Assembly (NCBI GenBank): GCA_018136815.1
Contig: CM030937.1
Coordinates: forward strand, 5,226,632-5,290,631
DNA length: 64,000 bases
From: Isochrysis galbana
Lineage: Eukaryota; Haptophyta; Isochrysidales; Isochrysidaceae
Direction of reading: 5' to 3'
Numbering within the stretch: the first letter of the stretch is position 1; every line of letters starts with the position of its first letter. The translations under genes and the position numbers were made by a program. Shown piece by piece: positions 51,221 through 60,334 of the stretch. The notes under the pieces were generated by a model, which had not been told where the DNA came from, did no database searches, and saw only the letters and a list, made by a program, of their open reading frames with translations.

Positions 51221-54200
51221 GGAGCTCCCACCCAGGTCTGTGCCACTGCCATGCCTCTGCCCATGCCTGCCTGCCTGTCCCTGCCAGACTCGCACTCGCT
51301 CGTCGCACTCGACGAGCCTCGAACTGCAGCATGCGCACCTCACCGCAAGCGAGCGTCATCCCATTGCACCAAGGGGGAGACCTTGGGGGCAGTGGGATGG
51401 GCCCTCTTCCTCCCCTGCCCCTTCTATCTGCCTCAGGGTGAGCCCTCTGCAAAAATCTGCGATGAACTCGTGTCGAAGAACGCCGTCACCGGCGTCTTTT
51501 CACCAAAACGCCCAAGCGCATCGCCTTATCGTCCCACTCTTCCTTTCTTACATCTCCACCCCAAGGCCCTTTGGCATGGAGGAGGTGTTTCCTCTCCCTC
51601 TATCCTTTCCCTTATGTCTCAGGTCTCTAGCTTTGGTGAAAATCTCTCCCCCATCATAAACACGCAAGAGGAATCTCGCGGTTTCCTAAACCTCTCTCCT
51701 ACGCGCGTTTGCACGCAATTCTCACTCTCACTTCAGCCACCACCCCTCACTCCCCCCCTTCTGGGATGGGGTGGACTTCTCTTCTCTGATAAATGGTTGC
51801 AGGCCCTCCTTGACCAGCTGTCATTCTATGGAGCCCTCCATTCTGTCCCATCTGGACCTCTACACTCATCACGTGCCGCTCGTCGCGCCGCCACTCGCCG
51901 CCGCCGCCACTCACGTGCTATCTACTCCTCCATCTCCTATGTTGGAGTTTTGGGACTTCTCTTCTCTGATACATGGTTGCAGGCCCTTCTTGACCAGCTG
52001 TCATTCTATGGAGCCCTCCATTCTGTCCCATCTGGACCTCTACACTCATCACGTGCCGCTCGTCGGGCCGCCACTCGCCGCCGCCGCCACTCACGTGCTA
52101 TCTACTCCTCCATCTCCTATGTTGGAAATTTTATGGAGTCCCTCCATCACCTCCTTGGTTGCTGCCACTTGGCTTTCTCGCTCCTGCGACACCTACCCAC
52201 TTCTGCTGTTTGTGCCTCATTTGTTGCCGCCGAAGACTTGCACATTCGGAGCAATGCTTGGCTTGTCGCCTTGCTCACAACTTCTACGGTTGTGCGCCAT
52301 ACAGCCGGTCGCATCCTATCACTCTTCCTCTACGAGGCTTACTACTCACTCAGCTCTTGGGCTACCTCTCTTCTCTCGGCATCTTTCTCTCTCTACCTCC
52401 GTGCCCGAACCCTCTTCACTTGGGCAACCAAGCGCTTGACGTACAATCAATGCTGCGCCACAGACGAGGGGGGCGAAGATGATGCTCCTCTAGTTCTCCC
52501 ACTCAAGAAGAAGAAGTCCGGCTACGCGGCTTTTCTAGCCCGTGAACGCCATCGGAACCTTTTGGAATCCAAACGCCTTCACGCTCGCGCCAAGTCCACC
52601 TATCTTGTCAGGTCGCACACTTCAATTCGGTCCTCAGCGCTTCGGCCCTCCTTCATGGTGCTTCTCTTACTTCTATCCCAGCTACCCACCTTTGTTTGTG
52701 CGCCGGCAACTTCAGAGGCTTCCACTTTGCCCACCTTCTCCGGCGAGAGGTCTGAATACATGGAGTGGGCCATCCTCTTCTCCGGCTATGTTGCATGGAA
52801 ACTCACAGATGCCATCCACCTTCTTGAAGATGATGTTACCCGCCCGGATGAGGATGGGGAGAAGCAACGGTCCTATGACACTCTCAATGCCCGACTGTAT
52901 GGCCTACTTCTCCAAGCCCTCCCAGCATCCTTGCGTGTATCTGTCTTTCATGGCCATGCAAACGATGGCGTGGGCGCCTTACGCTACCTGCGTGCCACCT
53001 TCGCTGCCAAGAAAGATGATGCTGCCGATTATGCTCACTACCTTGGCATGGCACAGACACATGTGATTGATGCTAGGGCCGGCCTCGATCTTGCTGATCT
53101 ACGCCGCCAATATGACAACATCAATATGGCCGTCGCGGGCATTAAGCGCACGGGCAAACCTCCTCCGGACGATGCCACCCTCATTGCTTTCTTTGATCAT
53201 TCACTCCCCTTGGCCTACTCACAACTCCGGCAATTCGTACGCGGCAGGCGGCTAACCTCCTTTGTTGACCATTATGAAGAATATGTCAGTCAAACTCGTG
53301 CGGAACTCTCGGCTCAACGCCCTGCTGCACATGCTTTCGCCGTCACCGCACCTAAATCCTCATCCAAAGGGAAAGGTCGGCCGTCAAGCGAGCGTCCTCC
53401 GCCGAAGGGTGAGCCCATATGCCTCCGTTGTTTGGGCTCACACAATCGGCCGTTTTGCAAACAACCCACAACCAAGTGCCGTGGGTGCGGGGCTGATCAT
53501 CATGCAGACATATGCCCCCGCTTATCAACGTCTGCGACCTCCGGCACTCGTTCTCGGCTCACACGACGTGCACTCGAATTACTCGATCGTGATGCCTCTC
53601 GTGTTGCGGCTGTGCCTGCCTCAACCTCATCATCAACCTACGCCCAGGCTGCTGCAACTACCCCTACACCTACTGTAACTAATCCACCTGAAGCATCACA
53701 GGCGCCACACCAGCCGCCTTCTACAAGTGGCACCCCTCTCATGGCCTATACCCAGGCCCATGCCGCGGCTTCTGCCATCGCATCAGATCAAAATGATGCT
53801 AATGGTGCCATCCAAGCCTACACCGCTAGCATGCGAACCTTTGGCTATGCCCTTTGTGCCAAAGGTCCCTTGCCTCTCCTTGCGACCGAGACTAAGACGC
53901 CGATTGAGGAAGAAGCTCTTGTTGACTCCATGGCTACGTTTTGGGTTGTTGACCGCCTTGACCGCCTGTGGCGCGTCACGGATGCCCACCCTCGCCTAGG
54001 TGTTGACACTGCTGCTGGTCCCGTTGTCGCCCAGGCAGTTGGGATTGCTTTGGTGTACCTCCTTGTCGGCGACACTTGGGAATGCTACGAGATTCCAAAC
54101 GTCCTTGTCTTGGCTGAGTGCAATACTGTGCTGTATTCTACACGGGTTATGCGAGATCTTTTTGGTTTCCGCCATGACCTCGATGCAGGCTACATCCATG

Positions 54201-57200
54201 TTCCTGGCGCTCATCCCATACGTGTCCACGATGACTCAGCCGCATTTCGCATCCCAGTGCGATTCGTGGCACCTTCTGACACCCGTCCTCACTCTGTCCG
54301 CTGCCCACTTCGCCCCTCCGCGGCCTCTGCTTCGGCAGCTGCTACTGTGGTGCATGGAGACCTTGCCTCACACGCTCTGCTCTATCGACGCCTCGGTTTT
54401 CCTTACGCTGATCAATGGTCGCTTGTGCCCACCGCCACCGTTGGCCACAACCTGTCTCGCCACCGCCCCCCGACTGGCCTCCCCATGCCGGAAGCAGTTG
54501 TCCGTGGTCGCATGCGCGCCGCTCCCTTCTCCCGCCTCCCAATTTCCCTTGACGCCCAACCGCCTCCCGGAGCCATGGTCTACATGGACTTTGCCGGCCC
54601 GCTTTTGGAGAGCATCCTCTTCAAGTACACATGCTACTGCGGTACTGTGGATGCTGGTAGCGGCTTCACCCGGGTATGGCCCGCGCGAGCCATGACCGCC
54701 GAGGTCGCAGCCTCAGCTCTAGGCCAATTCATTGCAGACGTCGCCGCTCATCTTCGCTCCCTTGACGGCACATACAAGCCCTCCATTGTGCGATCCGACA
54801 AGGGAAGCGCTTTCCTCTCCTATCACTTCCGAGACTTCCTTGCTCACCGTCGTATCCGTGCAAGCTACTCATCGGAATACACGCCGCAACAAAACTCACA
54901 TGTGGAACGTATGTGGGGCGTCACCTTTGGTACAGCCCGCGTCCTTCTTGCTGCTGCTGGTCTGCCTCCGTCCTTTCATCCCTTTGCCATGCAGACAGCG
55001 GTTTGGATCACCAACAGGCTTCCACGACCTTCTCGCCGGAACTTGTCGCCTTATCAACTCCTCACTGGGCATCCCCCTGACATCCGTTGTCTCTATGCTT
55101 TTGGTTGCCTTTGTGCCGTCGTTGCCCCCGTGCCGCGACGTGTTGGCGATCGCCACTTCGCCGACAGAGGTTGGTATGGCCTCTACATGGGGCCTTCTGA
55201 GGAGAGCCCTGGCCATGTTGTCTACTTACTCGACTCCAAACGTGTCATTGTTGCAGCCAAGATCCGCGTATGGGAGGACCAGTTCCCAGGCCTCAAGGAT
55301 GAGCCTAGACCCAACTGGCTTGAGAATGACGACGATCCAGCTGCATTTGCACCTGCCCCCTCCCCTGCCCCCGTTCCAACTCCTGTACCTGCACCTACTG
55401 CAGCACCATCTGCAATTCGTCGCTCCCCACGCCTCCTTGAGCTCGAGCACCAACGTCATGGTATGAATACTACTTCTGCTCACATATCTGCAATGCAGAA
55501 TACCTCTATGGCTCAGGCTGCAGCTGTGTTTGCTCTTGGAGCTGCAGCGGCAGGGTTCGATTCTCGATCTGACCCTTCATGTTTTGCTTTTACCTCCGAC
55601 CTGCTCACTGCCGGCGACAGCTGTCCACCTTTTGCTCACGCCGGTAGCGACCTTTCACCCTTCGCCCAAGCCGTCACCGTTGTTGCCGACATGGGGGATG
55701 TGACGGTCCCCAAGACGTACCGTCAAGCGCTTCAGTCCACCCATGCTGACTATTGGCGCGTGGCCATCAACAAGGAGCTCGGCGGCCTCATGGCACTTCG
55801 CACTTGGGAGTGCGTTCCCGAGGACGCCATGCCCGAGGGCGCCAATCTTATGCATTGCCATTTTGTCTTCGCCGTCAAACGCAAGGCCGACGGCTCCATC
55901 GAGAAATTCAAGGCCCGCCTCGTCGCCGACGGCAATACTCAACGATACGGAGTCGATTTCGACCGCATCTTCTCTACCGTGGTCAAAACGGTTACCATCC
56001 GTCTCGTGCTTGCCATCGCTGCCGCTCGTGACTACAACTTGTCCTCCATCGACGTCCGCCAAGCTTATCTGCAAGCCACTCTTCCACAGCCCCTCTTCAT
56101 GCGCATGCCACCTGGCCTCCCGCCTCGTGACTGTCGCGGGGTTCGTCTCGTGTGCAAATTATTGCGCTCTATCTATGGCCTCCGTCAAGCTGGGCGCGAA
56201 TGGGCCGAGCTTCTCACCTCATTCCTCCTGAAGTGGGGCTTCACGCGCTCTACTATCGATGTCTGTCTCTACATCTTCATTAGCGGCTCGTCTTTGCTTT
56301 GGGTGCTGGTGTACGTGGACGACGCCCTCATCGTCGACAATGACTCCGGCCTCCGCGCTCGTTTTGTTCACGATCTCGGCGATAGGTTCCCCATTGAAGA
56401 CAAGGGCGAACTCTCGTGGATCCTCAATGTTGCCGTGGCTCGTGACCGTCCGCGTCGGATCCTCACCTTATCTCAGAGTCTTTACGTCTCAGATCTCCTT
56501 CAACGGCATGATGCTTTCCTATCTAGCACTACCACACGCACCTTCAAATCCCCTCTCGGCGCCCTCCACCTCGATCCATCTAATTCACCCACGCCTGGCT
56601 CTGCTGCTTTTGACTCCATGGCCTCCAAGCGCGACACCTATATGGCCATCGTTGGGGGCCTCCTCTGGCTTGCCAACATGTCTAGGCCAGATCTCGCATA
56701 TGCAGCCTCGCAGCTCTCACGCTTCATGACCAACCCTGGTCCTACGCACTTCGCCGCTGCCGTCCGCGTCCTTTGCTACGTGCGTGACTCCTCCACCTGC
56801 GCTCTGCTCTTTCGCCCGGATCCCTCGCTGCCCTTTCTAGTCCATGTCGACTCAAATTGGGAATCTCGCTTCTCTTGTACGGGCGCCATCTTCTTTCTGT
56901 ACGGCTGTCCTGTCCACTGGTTCTCCAAGACCCAACGCTCCGTCTCGTTGTCGAGCGCCGAGGCCGAGTACTTCGGTGCCATGCTTGCTGCCCGCGACAT
57001 CCTCTTCATCCGGGATTTGCTTGTCGACCTATCTCTCCCGCCGGATGGCCCTACCCTTCTGTGCTCCGACTCCAAGTCTGCCATCAACATGTCCCTCGAC
57101 CCCGTTGCTTTCAAAAAGACCAAGCACATAATGCGCGCCGCCGCTTTCCTCCGCGATCTCGTTGCAAAGCGCGCCCTCGCTATGCGACATGTCCCCGGTA

Positions 57201-57391
57201 ACCTTATGCTTGCTGACATCCTCACCAAGCCCCTTGGGCCCGCTCCCTTCTGCCGTCTCCTATCCCTTCTAAACGACTGCGCGTCCATCATTGCACAAAG
57301 TCTGACGAGTTCAAATTCAAGTTCCGCCGAAGAAGCTACGGCAGGAACAACGTCTGCCTCTAAGACTGCCTCTGACGAAAAGCTCCAGTGA
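51050..57391 (+). CDS. Copia Gag-Pol polyprotein
   Basis: An open frame of up to 2113 residues, with its first ATG in the LTR. The first 540 residues are an unusual extension with a 60-residue tandem duplication and hydrophobic pieces; the Gag core begins near LPTFSGERSEYMEWAILFSG. Zinc-knuckle-like CLRCLGSHNRPFC and CRGCGADHHADIC lie near 790-822. The protease motif is VDSMAT near 953, against the usual DSGAT. Integrase has YMDFAGPL (near 1180), VRSDKGSAF and HVERMW as the D-D-E residues. Reverse transcriptase has FKARLVADG, SIDVRQAYLQA and YVDD (near 1754). RNase H has VHVDSNW, SSAEAEYF and ADILTKPLG. The order protease-integrase-RT-RNase H defines Ty1/Copia. Which ATG is used is not known; 51,251 and later ones are options. 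Confidence 0.93.
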   Translation: MIVVESPCPRGILSSPVPPGVPGSDPLTPVPLSLSLSVMTLLLFVAALAASWHPARYGAPTQVCATAMPLPMPACLSLPDSHSLVALDEPRTAACAPHRKRASSHCTKGETLGAVGWALFLPCPFYLPQGEPSAKICDELVSKNAVTGVFSPKRPSASPYRPTLPFLHLHPKALWHGGGVSSPSILSLMSQVSSFGENLSPIINTQEESRGFLNLSPTRVCTQFSLSLQPPPLTPPLLGWGGLLFSDKWLQALLDQLSFYGALHSVPSGPLHSSRAARRAATRRRRHSRAIYSSISYVGVLGLLFSDTWLQALLDQLSFYGALHSVPSGPLHSSRAARRAATRRRRHSRAIYSSISYVGNFMESLHHLLGCCHLAFSLLRHLPTSAVCASFVAAEDLHIRSNAWLVALLTTSTVVRHTAGRILSLFLYEAYYSLSSWATSLLSASFSLYLRARTLFTWATKRLTYNQCCATDEGGEDDAPLVLPLKKKKSGYAAFLARERHRNLLESKRLHARAKSTYLVRSHTSIRSSALRPSFMVLLLLLSQLPTFVCAPATSEASTLPTFSGERSEYMEWAILFSGYVAWKLTDAIHLLEDDVTRPDEDGEKQRSYDTLNARLYGLLLQALPASLRVSVFHGHANDGVGALRYLRATFAAKKDDAADYAHYLGMAQTHVIDARAGLDLADLRRQYDNINMAVAGIKRTGKPPPDDATLIAFFDHSLPLAYSQLRQFVRGRRLTSFVDHYEEYVSQTRAELSAQRPAAHAFAVTAPKSSSKGKGRPSSERPPPKGEPICLRCLGSHNRPFCKQPTTKCRGCGADHHADICPRLSTSATSGTRSRLTRRALELLDRDASRVAAVPASTSSSTYAQAAATTPTPTVTNPPEASQAPHQPPSTSGTPLMAYTQAHAAASAIASDQNDANGAIQAYTASMRTFGYALCAKGPLPLLATETKTPIEEEALVDSMATFWVVDRLDRLWRVTDAHPRLGVDTAAGPVVAQAVGIALVYLLVGDTWECYEIPNVLVLAECNTVLYSTRVMRDLFGFRHDLDAGYIHVPGAHPIRVHDDSAAFRIPVRFVAPSDTRPHSVRCPLRPSAASASAAATVVHGDLASHALLYRRLGFPYADQWSLVPTATVGHNLSRHRPPTGLPMPEAVVRGRMRAAPFSRLPISLDAQPPPGAMVYMDFAGPLLESILFKYTCYCGTVDAGSGFTRVWPARAMTAEVAASALGQFIADVAAHLRSLDGTYKPSIVRSDKGSAFLSYHFRDFLAHRRIRASYSSEYTPQQNSHVERMWGVTFGTARVLLAAAGLPPSFHPFAMQTAVWITNRLPRPSRRNLSPYQLLTGHPPDIRCLYAFGCLCAVVAPVPRRVGDRHFADRGWYGLYMGPSEESPGHVVYLLDSKRVIVAAKIRVWEDQFPGLKDEPRPNWLENDDDPAAFAPAPSPAPVPTPVPAPTAAPSAIRRSPRLLELEHQRHGMNTTSAHISAMQNTSMAQAAAVFALGAAAAGFDSRSDPSCFAFTSDLLTAGDSCPPFAHAGSDLSPFAQAVTVVADMGDVTVPKTYRQALQSTHADYWRVAINKELGGLMALRTWECVPEDAMPEGANLMHCHFVFAVKRKADGSIEKFKARLVADGNTQRYGVDFDRIFSTVVKTVTIRLVLAIAAARDYNLSSIDVRQAYLQATLPQPLFMRMPPGLPPRDCRGVRLVCKLLRSIYGLRQAGREWAELLTSFLLKWGFTRSTIDVCLYIFISGSSLLWVLVYVDDALIVDNDSGLRARFVHDLGDRFPIEDKGELSWILNVAVARDRPRRILTLSQSLYVSDLLQRHDAFLSSTTTRTFKSPLGALHLDPSNSPTPGSAAFDSMASKRDTYMAIVGGLLWLANMSRPDLAYAASQLSRFMTNPGPTHFAAAVRVLCYVRDSSTCALLFRPDPSLPFLVHVDSNWESRFSCTGAIFFLYGCPVHWFSKTQRSVSLSSAEAEYFGAMLAARDILFIRDLLVDLSLPPDGPTLLCSDSKSAINMSLDPVAFKKTKHIMRAAAFLRDLVAKRALAMRHVPGNLMLADILTKPLGPAPFCRLLSLLNDCASIIAQSLTSSNSSSAEEATAGTTSASKTASDEKLQ
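51221..51237 (+). promoter_or_regulatory. Primer-binding site
   Basis: TGGAGCTCCCACCCAGG begins right after the LTR; its complement would end in CCA like a tRNA 3' end. The same 17 bases follow the LTR of the older element on the minus strand at 59,860-59,844. Confidence 0.75.
51773..52132 (+). repeat. 180-bp tandem duplication within the Copia ORF
   Basis: GGACTTCTCTTCTCTGATAA at 51,773 recurs 180 bp on at 51,953 with few changes. It duplicates 60 residues in frame (LLFSDKWLQALLDQLSFYGA and on). Confidence 0.9.
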
Positions 57392-57497
57392 CATATACCA
57401 CTCCGAGTATTACGACTGTCATGCAAGGCATTCTCCATTCTTCTACCTTTATCCTCTGTATCTAAGCCTCACCCTCCGTGCTCGCCTTATGGGGGGG

Positions 57498-58110
57498 TAT
57501 CACAGAGTGCCGTCATCTGCCAACACAACCCATTGGTCCTTACCGATAGAATCGGCTTTACCGATAACTTTGTCTGCCAGATTCCTTTTCATCAAGTCAT
57601 CAGCCTCTTTCATCATGTGCACCACCTTCTGGACTCTTCTCTACATTATCATCTGCAGTCGATGCACATCGAGTTCTTAGGGTTCCCCGAGTCATTTGCA
57701 CATCGACTTCTAGACCTCGCCTTCATCTTGGGGATCTCAGCTCACTCTAGATCGACTTAGTGCACCTAAGGAATCTCACCTTCATCAACACTCACGACGC
57801 TTCATCGGCTCATACTAAGGCAACACTCGCCGATTCCCTAAATCCTTGATTCCTTCTTTGTTCCCTCGCACGCCTTCCTGTTTGTCTCAGAGTATTATCC
57901 AAAGAACCGTGGTGGGGTATATGTAAGGGTTTGTGCGTGCGTGATTGTTGTAGAATCACCGTGCCCCAGGGGTATCTTGAGTTCCCCAGTGCCCCCAGGT
58001 GTCCCAGGTTCTGACCCCCTTACCCCTGTACCACTGTCTCTCTCACTGTCTGTCATGACCCTTCTGCTTTTTGTTGCCGCCCTGGCTGCTTCCTGGCATC
58101 CAGCGCGATA
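57498..58110 (+). repeat. 3' LTR of the Copia element
   Basis: 613 bp, TATCACAG...GCGCGATA, preceded by a seven-G polypurine tract and followed by the CACCA target duplication. Confidence 0.95.
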
Positions 58111-58115
58111 CACCA

Positions 58116-58485
58116 CCACACAGAATAGCCATGCTGGCCCCCACCCATGGGTACGCAGCTGCAGACTGCACAGACCTTAGACTGCATGTGCCTGGCCTGT
58201 GCGGCCACTACTCCACTAGGCATGCCTTATGGCTGGCAGAGGCCCCTCTCGCCTTGGTAAGTGGTAAGGGCCGCGCTGCCACGGCAGCGTGGCCCGAGAC
58301 CGGGTGGTCCTCGCCCTCATGGGCACACACTCAACAACACAGGCTTCCGCAACGTAATGTGCCTTCCCGCAACTGTGAGCCAAAAAGCTCGCCTCCCCCC
58401 TAGCCCCTAGGGAGACAACATAGAAACCGTATGAGCCGACGCGAAAGAGATCATAGCCACATTCCTAAGAGAGGAAACGGCGGCG
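58116..58485. other. Flank of the Copia element, no gene seen
   Basis: Continues the sequence interrupted at 50,606. No supported gene. Confidence 0.45.
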
Positions 58486-58489
58486 AGAA

Positions 58490-58957
58490 TTAATAAATTT
58501 TTTTTCCAACGGGGAAGGTGCTGCTCCGAAGTTTTTTCTTCAGTCTTCAGTGAAGGTGCAGGTGAAGGTGAGAGTGCACTGCAGGAACTGCAGGTGCAGG
58601 TGAAGACACGGTGAACGGGGCGCGCTGGGCGGCCAGTAGCCCGCCAAGGTGGCTGTTGATCGTGCTCGCGTGGGATTGCAAGTTGAGAGCCAAAATTGAT
58701 CAAGTGGTGGGGCACACCACCCATGTTATCGGTTATCGGGAAAAATAAGCAGGCACCTGCACTACACGCCCAGACATGACCATTAATGCAAGCCGGGGCG
58801 CTCAGATGACCCGCCCGCCCGCCCCCGGGCTCTGCTGGGGTCTCTGCAGGGCCTGCAGGGACATCTTCACCAGCGTCTTCACCTGCGTCGGCGTGCGGCA
58901 TCGGCCAGCGGCTCAGTGCAGGTGCGCATCTTCCCCGTTGGAAATTTTTTTTATTAA
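58490..58957. mobile_element. piggyBac-like MITE with TTAA target duplication
   Basis: TTAA at 58,490-58,493 and 58,954-58,957 bracket a unit starting TAAATTTTTTTTCCAACGGG and ending CCCGTTGGAAATTTTTTTTA, inverted copies with minor differences in the A/T run. Inside are repeats of GCAGGTGAAG-like sequence and no ORF. TTAA targets are typical of piggyBac. It abuts the end of the minus-strand ORF at 58,954. Confidence 0.75.
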
Positions 58958-59472
58958 TTGAGCCTACCATCCAGTCCGCGCTCGAACTGAAGGCCGTACC
59001 GCGCCTCATGTAGCTTGTACTCGATGTGGGCCGACGCCACCGGCGAATACGCAGGAAGGGTTACAGGACGTGGCGCCAGGTTCCAGACCGTGATCAGCAC
59101 CTCCCCCTCCGGAGTTGGGGTTTCGACGCTCGTGGCGACCATTGGAGGAGAATCGAGGCCGTCACGGGGCGGTAAACGGTCGACGAGGATGGCGGAGTCG
59201 GGGTAGTTCTCGATGATCTCCAGCGGCAGGCGAACGGAGAACGTACCCCTCGATCGCGAGGGGATAGTGATTGGCTGCCTGGTGTACAGAGCAAACTCTT
59301 TCGACGCGGCAGCCGACGTGGAGACGCCGGCGAAGAGTGGCTCAATTTCGACGGCGGCAGACGAACGAGAAGGAGACAAAGGCGGACTGCGAGTGAAGTC
59401 GAGACGAGGGGGCGGCTCAAGCTCGGGATCGAGAGGGGGCAATGGAACCGAAGTCGACATTGCCGGCGGCAA
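58954..59472 (-). CDS. Retroelement-type ORF, possibly the post-protease region of a pol gene
   Basis: A 172-residue minus-strand frame starting MPPAMSTSVPLPPLDPELEP. The ordered part, ALYTRQPITIPSRSRGTFSV, DSAILVDRL, VLITVWNLAPRPVTLPAYSP and VASAHIEY, has the beta-rich pattern (V-x-I-P-x-x-S...N-x-x-P-x-x-L-x-x-x-x-x-V-A) seen after the protease in many Ty3/Gypsy pol genes. The catalytic DTG and the RT are missing; the frame stops in the TTAA where a MITE inserted. It lies downstream (on the minus strand) of the LTR at 60,061-59,861, but the intervening 59,482-59,582 matches a Gypsy leader in opposite orientation, so the region is a mosaic. Confidence 0.35.
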   Translation of the reverse strand: MPPAMSTSVPLPPLDPELEPPPRLDFTRSPPLSPSRSSAAVEIEPLFAGVSTSAAASKEFALYTRQPITIPSRSRGTFSVRLPLEIIENYPDSAILVDRLPPRDGLDSPPMVATSVETPTPEGEVLITVWNLAPRPVTLPAYSPVASAHIEYKLHEARYGLQFERGLDGRLN

Positions 59473-59481
59473 CTCGCCGTG

Positions 59482-59582
59482 TTCCCGTTCTCATCCCTCG
59501 TTCTCAACACTACCTCAATACCAAACCTCACCACTCCCTCACTCAGCCTCAGCCTATCCATCCCGACCCGCCAGCTCGCGCG
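59482..59582 (+). repeat. Second copy of the Gypsy-type leader
   Basis: Matches 1243-1345 in the same orientation (CTCAACACTACCTCAATACC and the flanking pyrimidine-rich sequence). Here it runs away from the minus-strand ORF start at 59,472. Confidence 0.55.
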
Positions 59583-59860
59583 AGCGCGCGCGAGCGAGGC
59601 GAAGCAATGTGGGCAGGGGGTGCAAACAAGGATCAATGAGATCCATTCTCATTCCCTCCCGAGCAAGGGGGCCAGAGGGACCACCTTCCCAGAGGGGGAG
59701 AGGGAGAGGGAGAGAGGAGGGCTCGCTACCATGCGTCGCCATGCAGCCATGCAGCCCAAAGCGACTGCGCGAGCGCGCGCAGCTCGCGGCGGTCCGCGAG
59801 AGTCGGCTCAACAGCTCAGCAAGCCCAGCCCTACCCCTCTACACCTGGGTGGGAGCTCCA

Positions 59861-60061
59861 TATCGCCGGGAGCCCACAGCGCGAGCCCCGGCGGCGGTGA
59901 GAGAGCGGCGCGCCGCGCCACCATCGCGCTACGCCATGAGCCAAGATGATTAAAAGATACCTAGGGGGACTGCCACACAAGGCACGCTAACACTAACGGT
60001 ATAGAACCACAAACAAACCACAAACGTCACATTGGACATGGTGTAAGACACCCTGTGATGC
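59861..60061 (-). mobile_element. 5' LTR of the split Copia-type element, minus orientation
   Basis: On the minus strand it starts CATCACAGGG (first base changed from T), ends CGGCGATA, and is followed by the primer-binding site TGGAGCTCCCACCCAGG. It matches 44,758-44,959 throughout. It is preceded, on that strand, by GTCGG (plus-strand 60,062-60,066), the same five bases that follow the 44.8-kb LTR. Confidence 0.8.
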
Positions 60062-60066
60062 CGACC

Positions 60067-60330
60067 TGTCCGGCTCTTGAGCCAGCGCGTGAGGAATGAG
60101 GATAAGCATCAATCGATGCTGATATCGGCCCGCATGTGAAGATGTGAAGCGGTGAAGGCGGTAGCCATACTCACGTAGCCGGCCGCAGTCCATGCGCCTA
60201 TGCCGATCTGTCCGGCTCTTGAGCCAGCGCGTGAGGACTGAGGATGAGCAGCCATCCATGCTGATATCGGCCATGTATAGCGGTGAAGGTACAGGCCGGC
60301 GGCCGCACGGCCGCACGTGCCTGATCGCGA
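60067..60330 (+). repeat. 141-bp tandem duplication holding the empty-site copy of the LTR target
   Basis: CTGTCCGGCTCTTGAGCCAG at 60,067 recurs at 60,208. The first unit is cut by the LTR. The junction before the second unit reads GCGCCTATGCCGATCTGTCC with no insertion, and so shows the unoccupied target. Confidence 0.75.
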
Positions 60331-60334
60331 CGGC

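Larger units (their letters stand above)
50607..58110 (+). mobile_element. Intact Ty1/Copia LTR retrotransposon (7.5 kb)
   Basis: 5' LTR 50,607-51,220 and 3' LTR 57,498-58,110 differ, by eye, only by one T in a T run, so insertion was recent. LTR ends are TATC...GATA rather than TG...CA. A primer-binding site (TGGAGCTCCCACCCAGG) directly follows the 5' LTR, and a G-rich polypurine tract (ATGGGGGGG) precedes the 3' LTR. CACCA flanks both sides. One long open frame codes Gag-Pol, so the copy may be functional. Confidence 0.95.

Noticed and set aside
55545-55575. GGGTTCGATTC, like a tRNA T-arm
   Set aside because: Inside the Copia ORF, with no D-arm or acceptor pairing around it.
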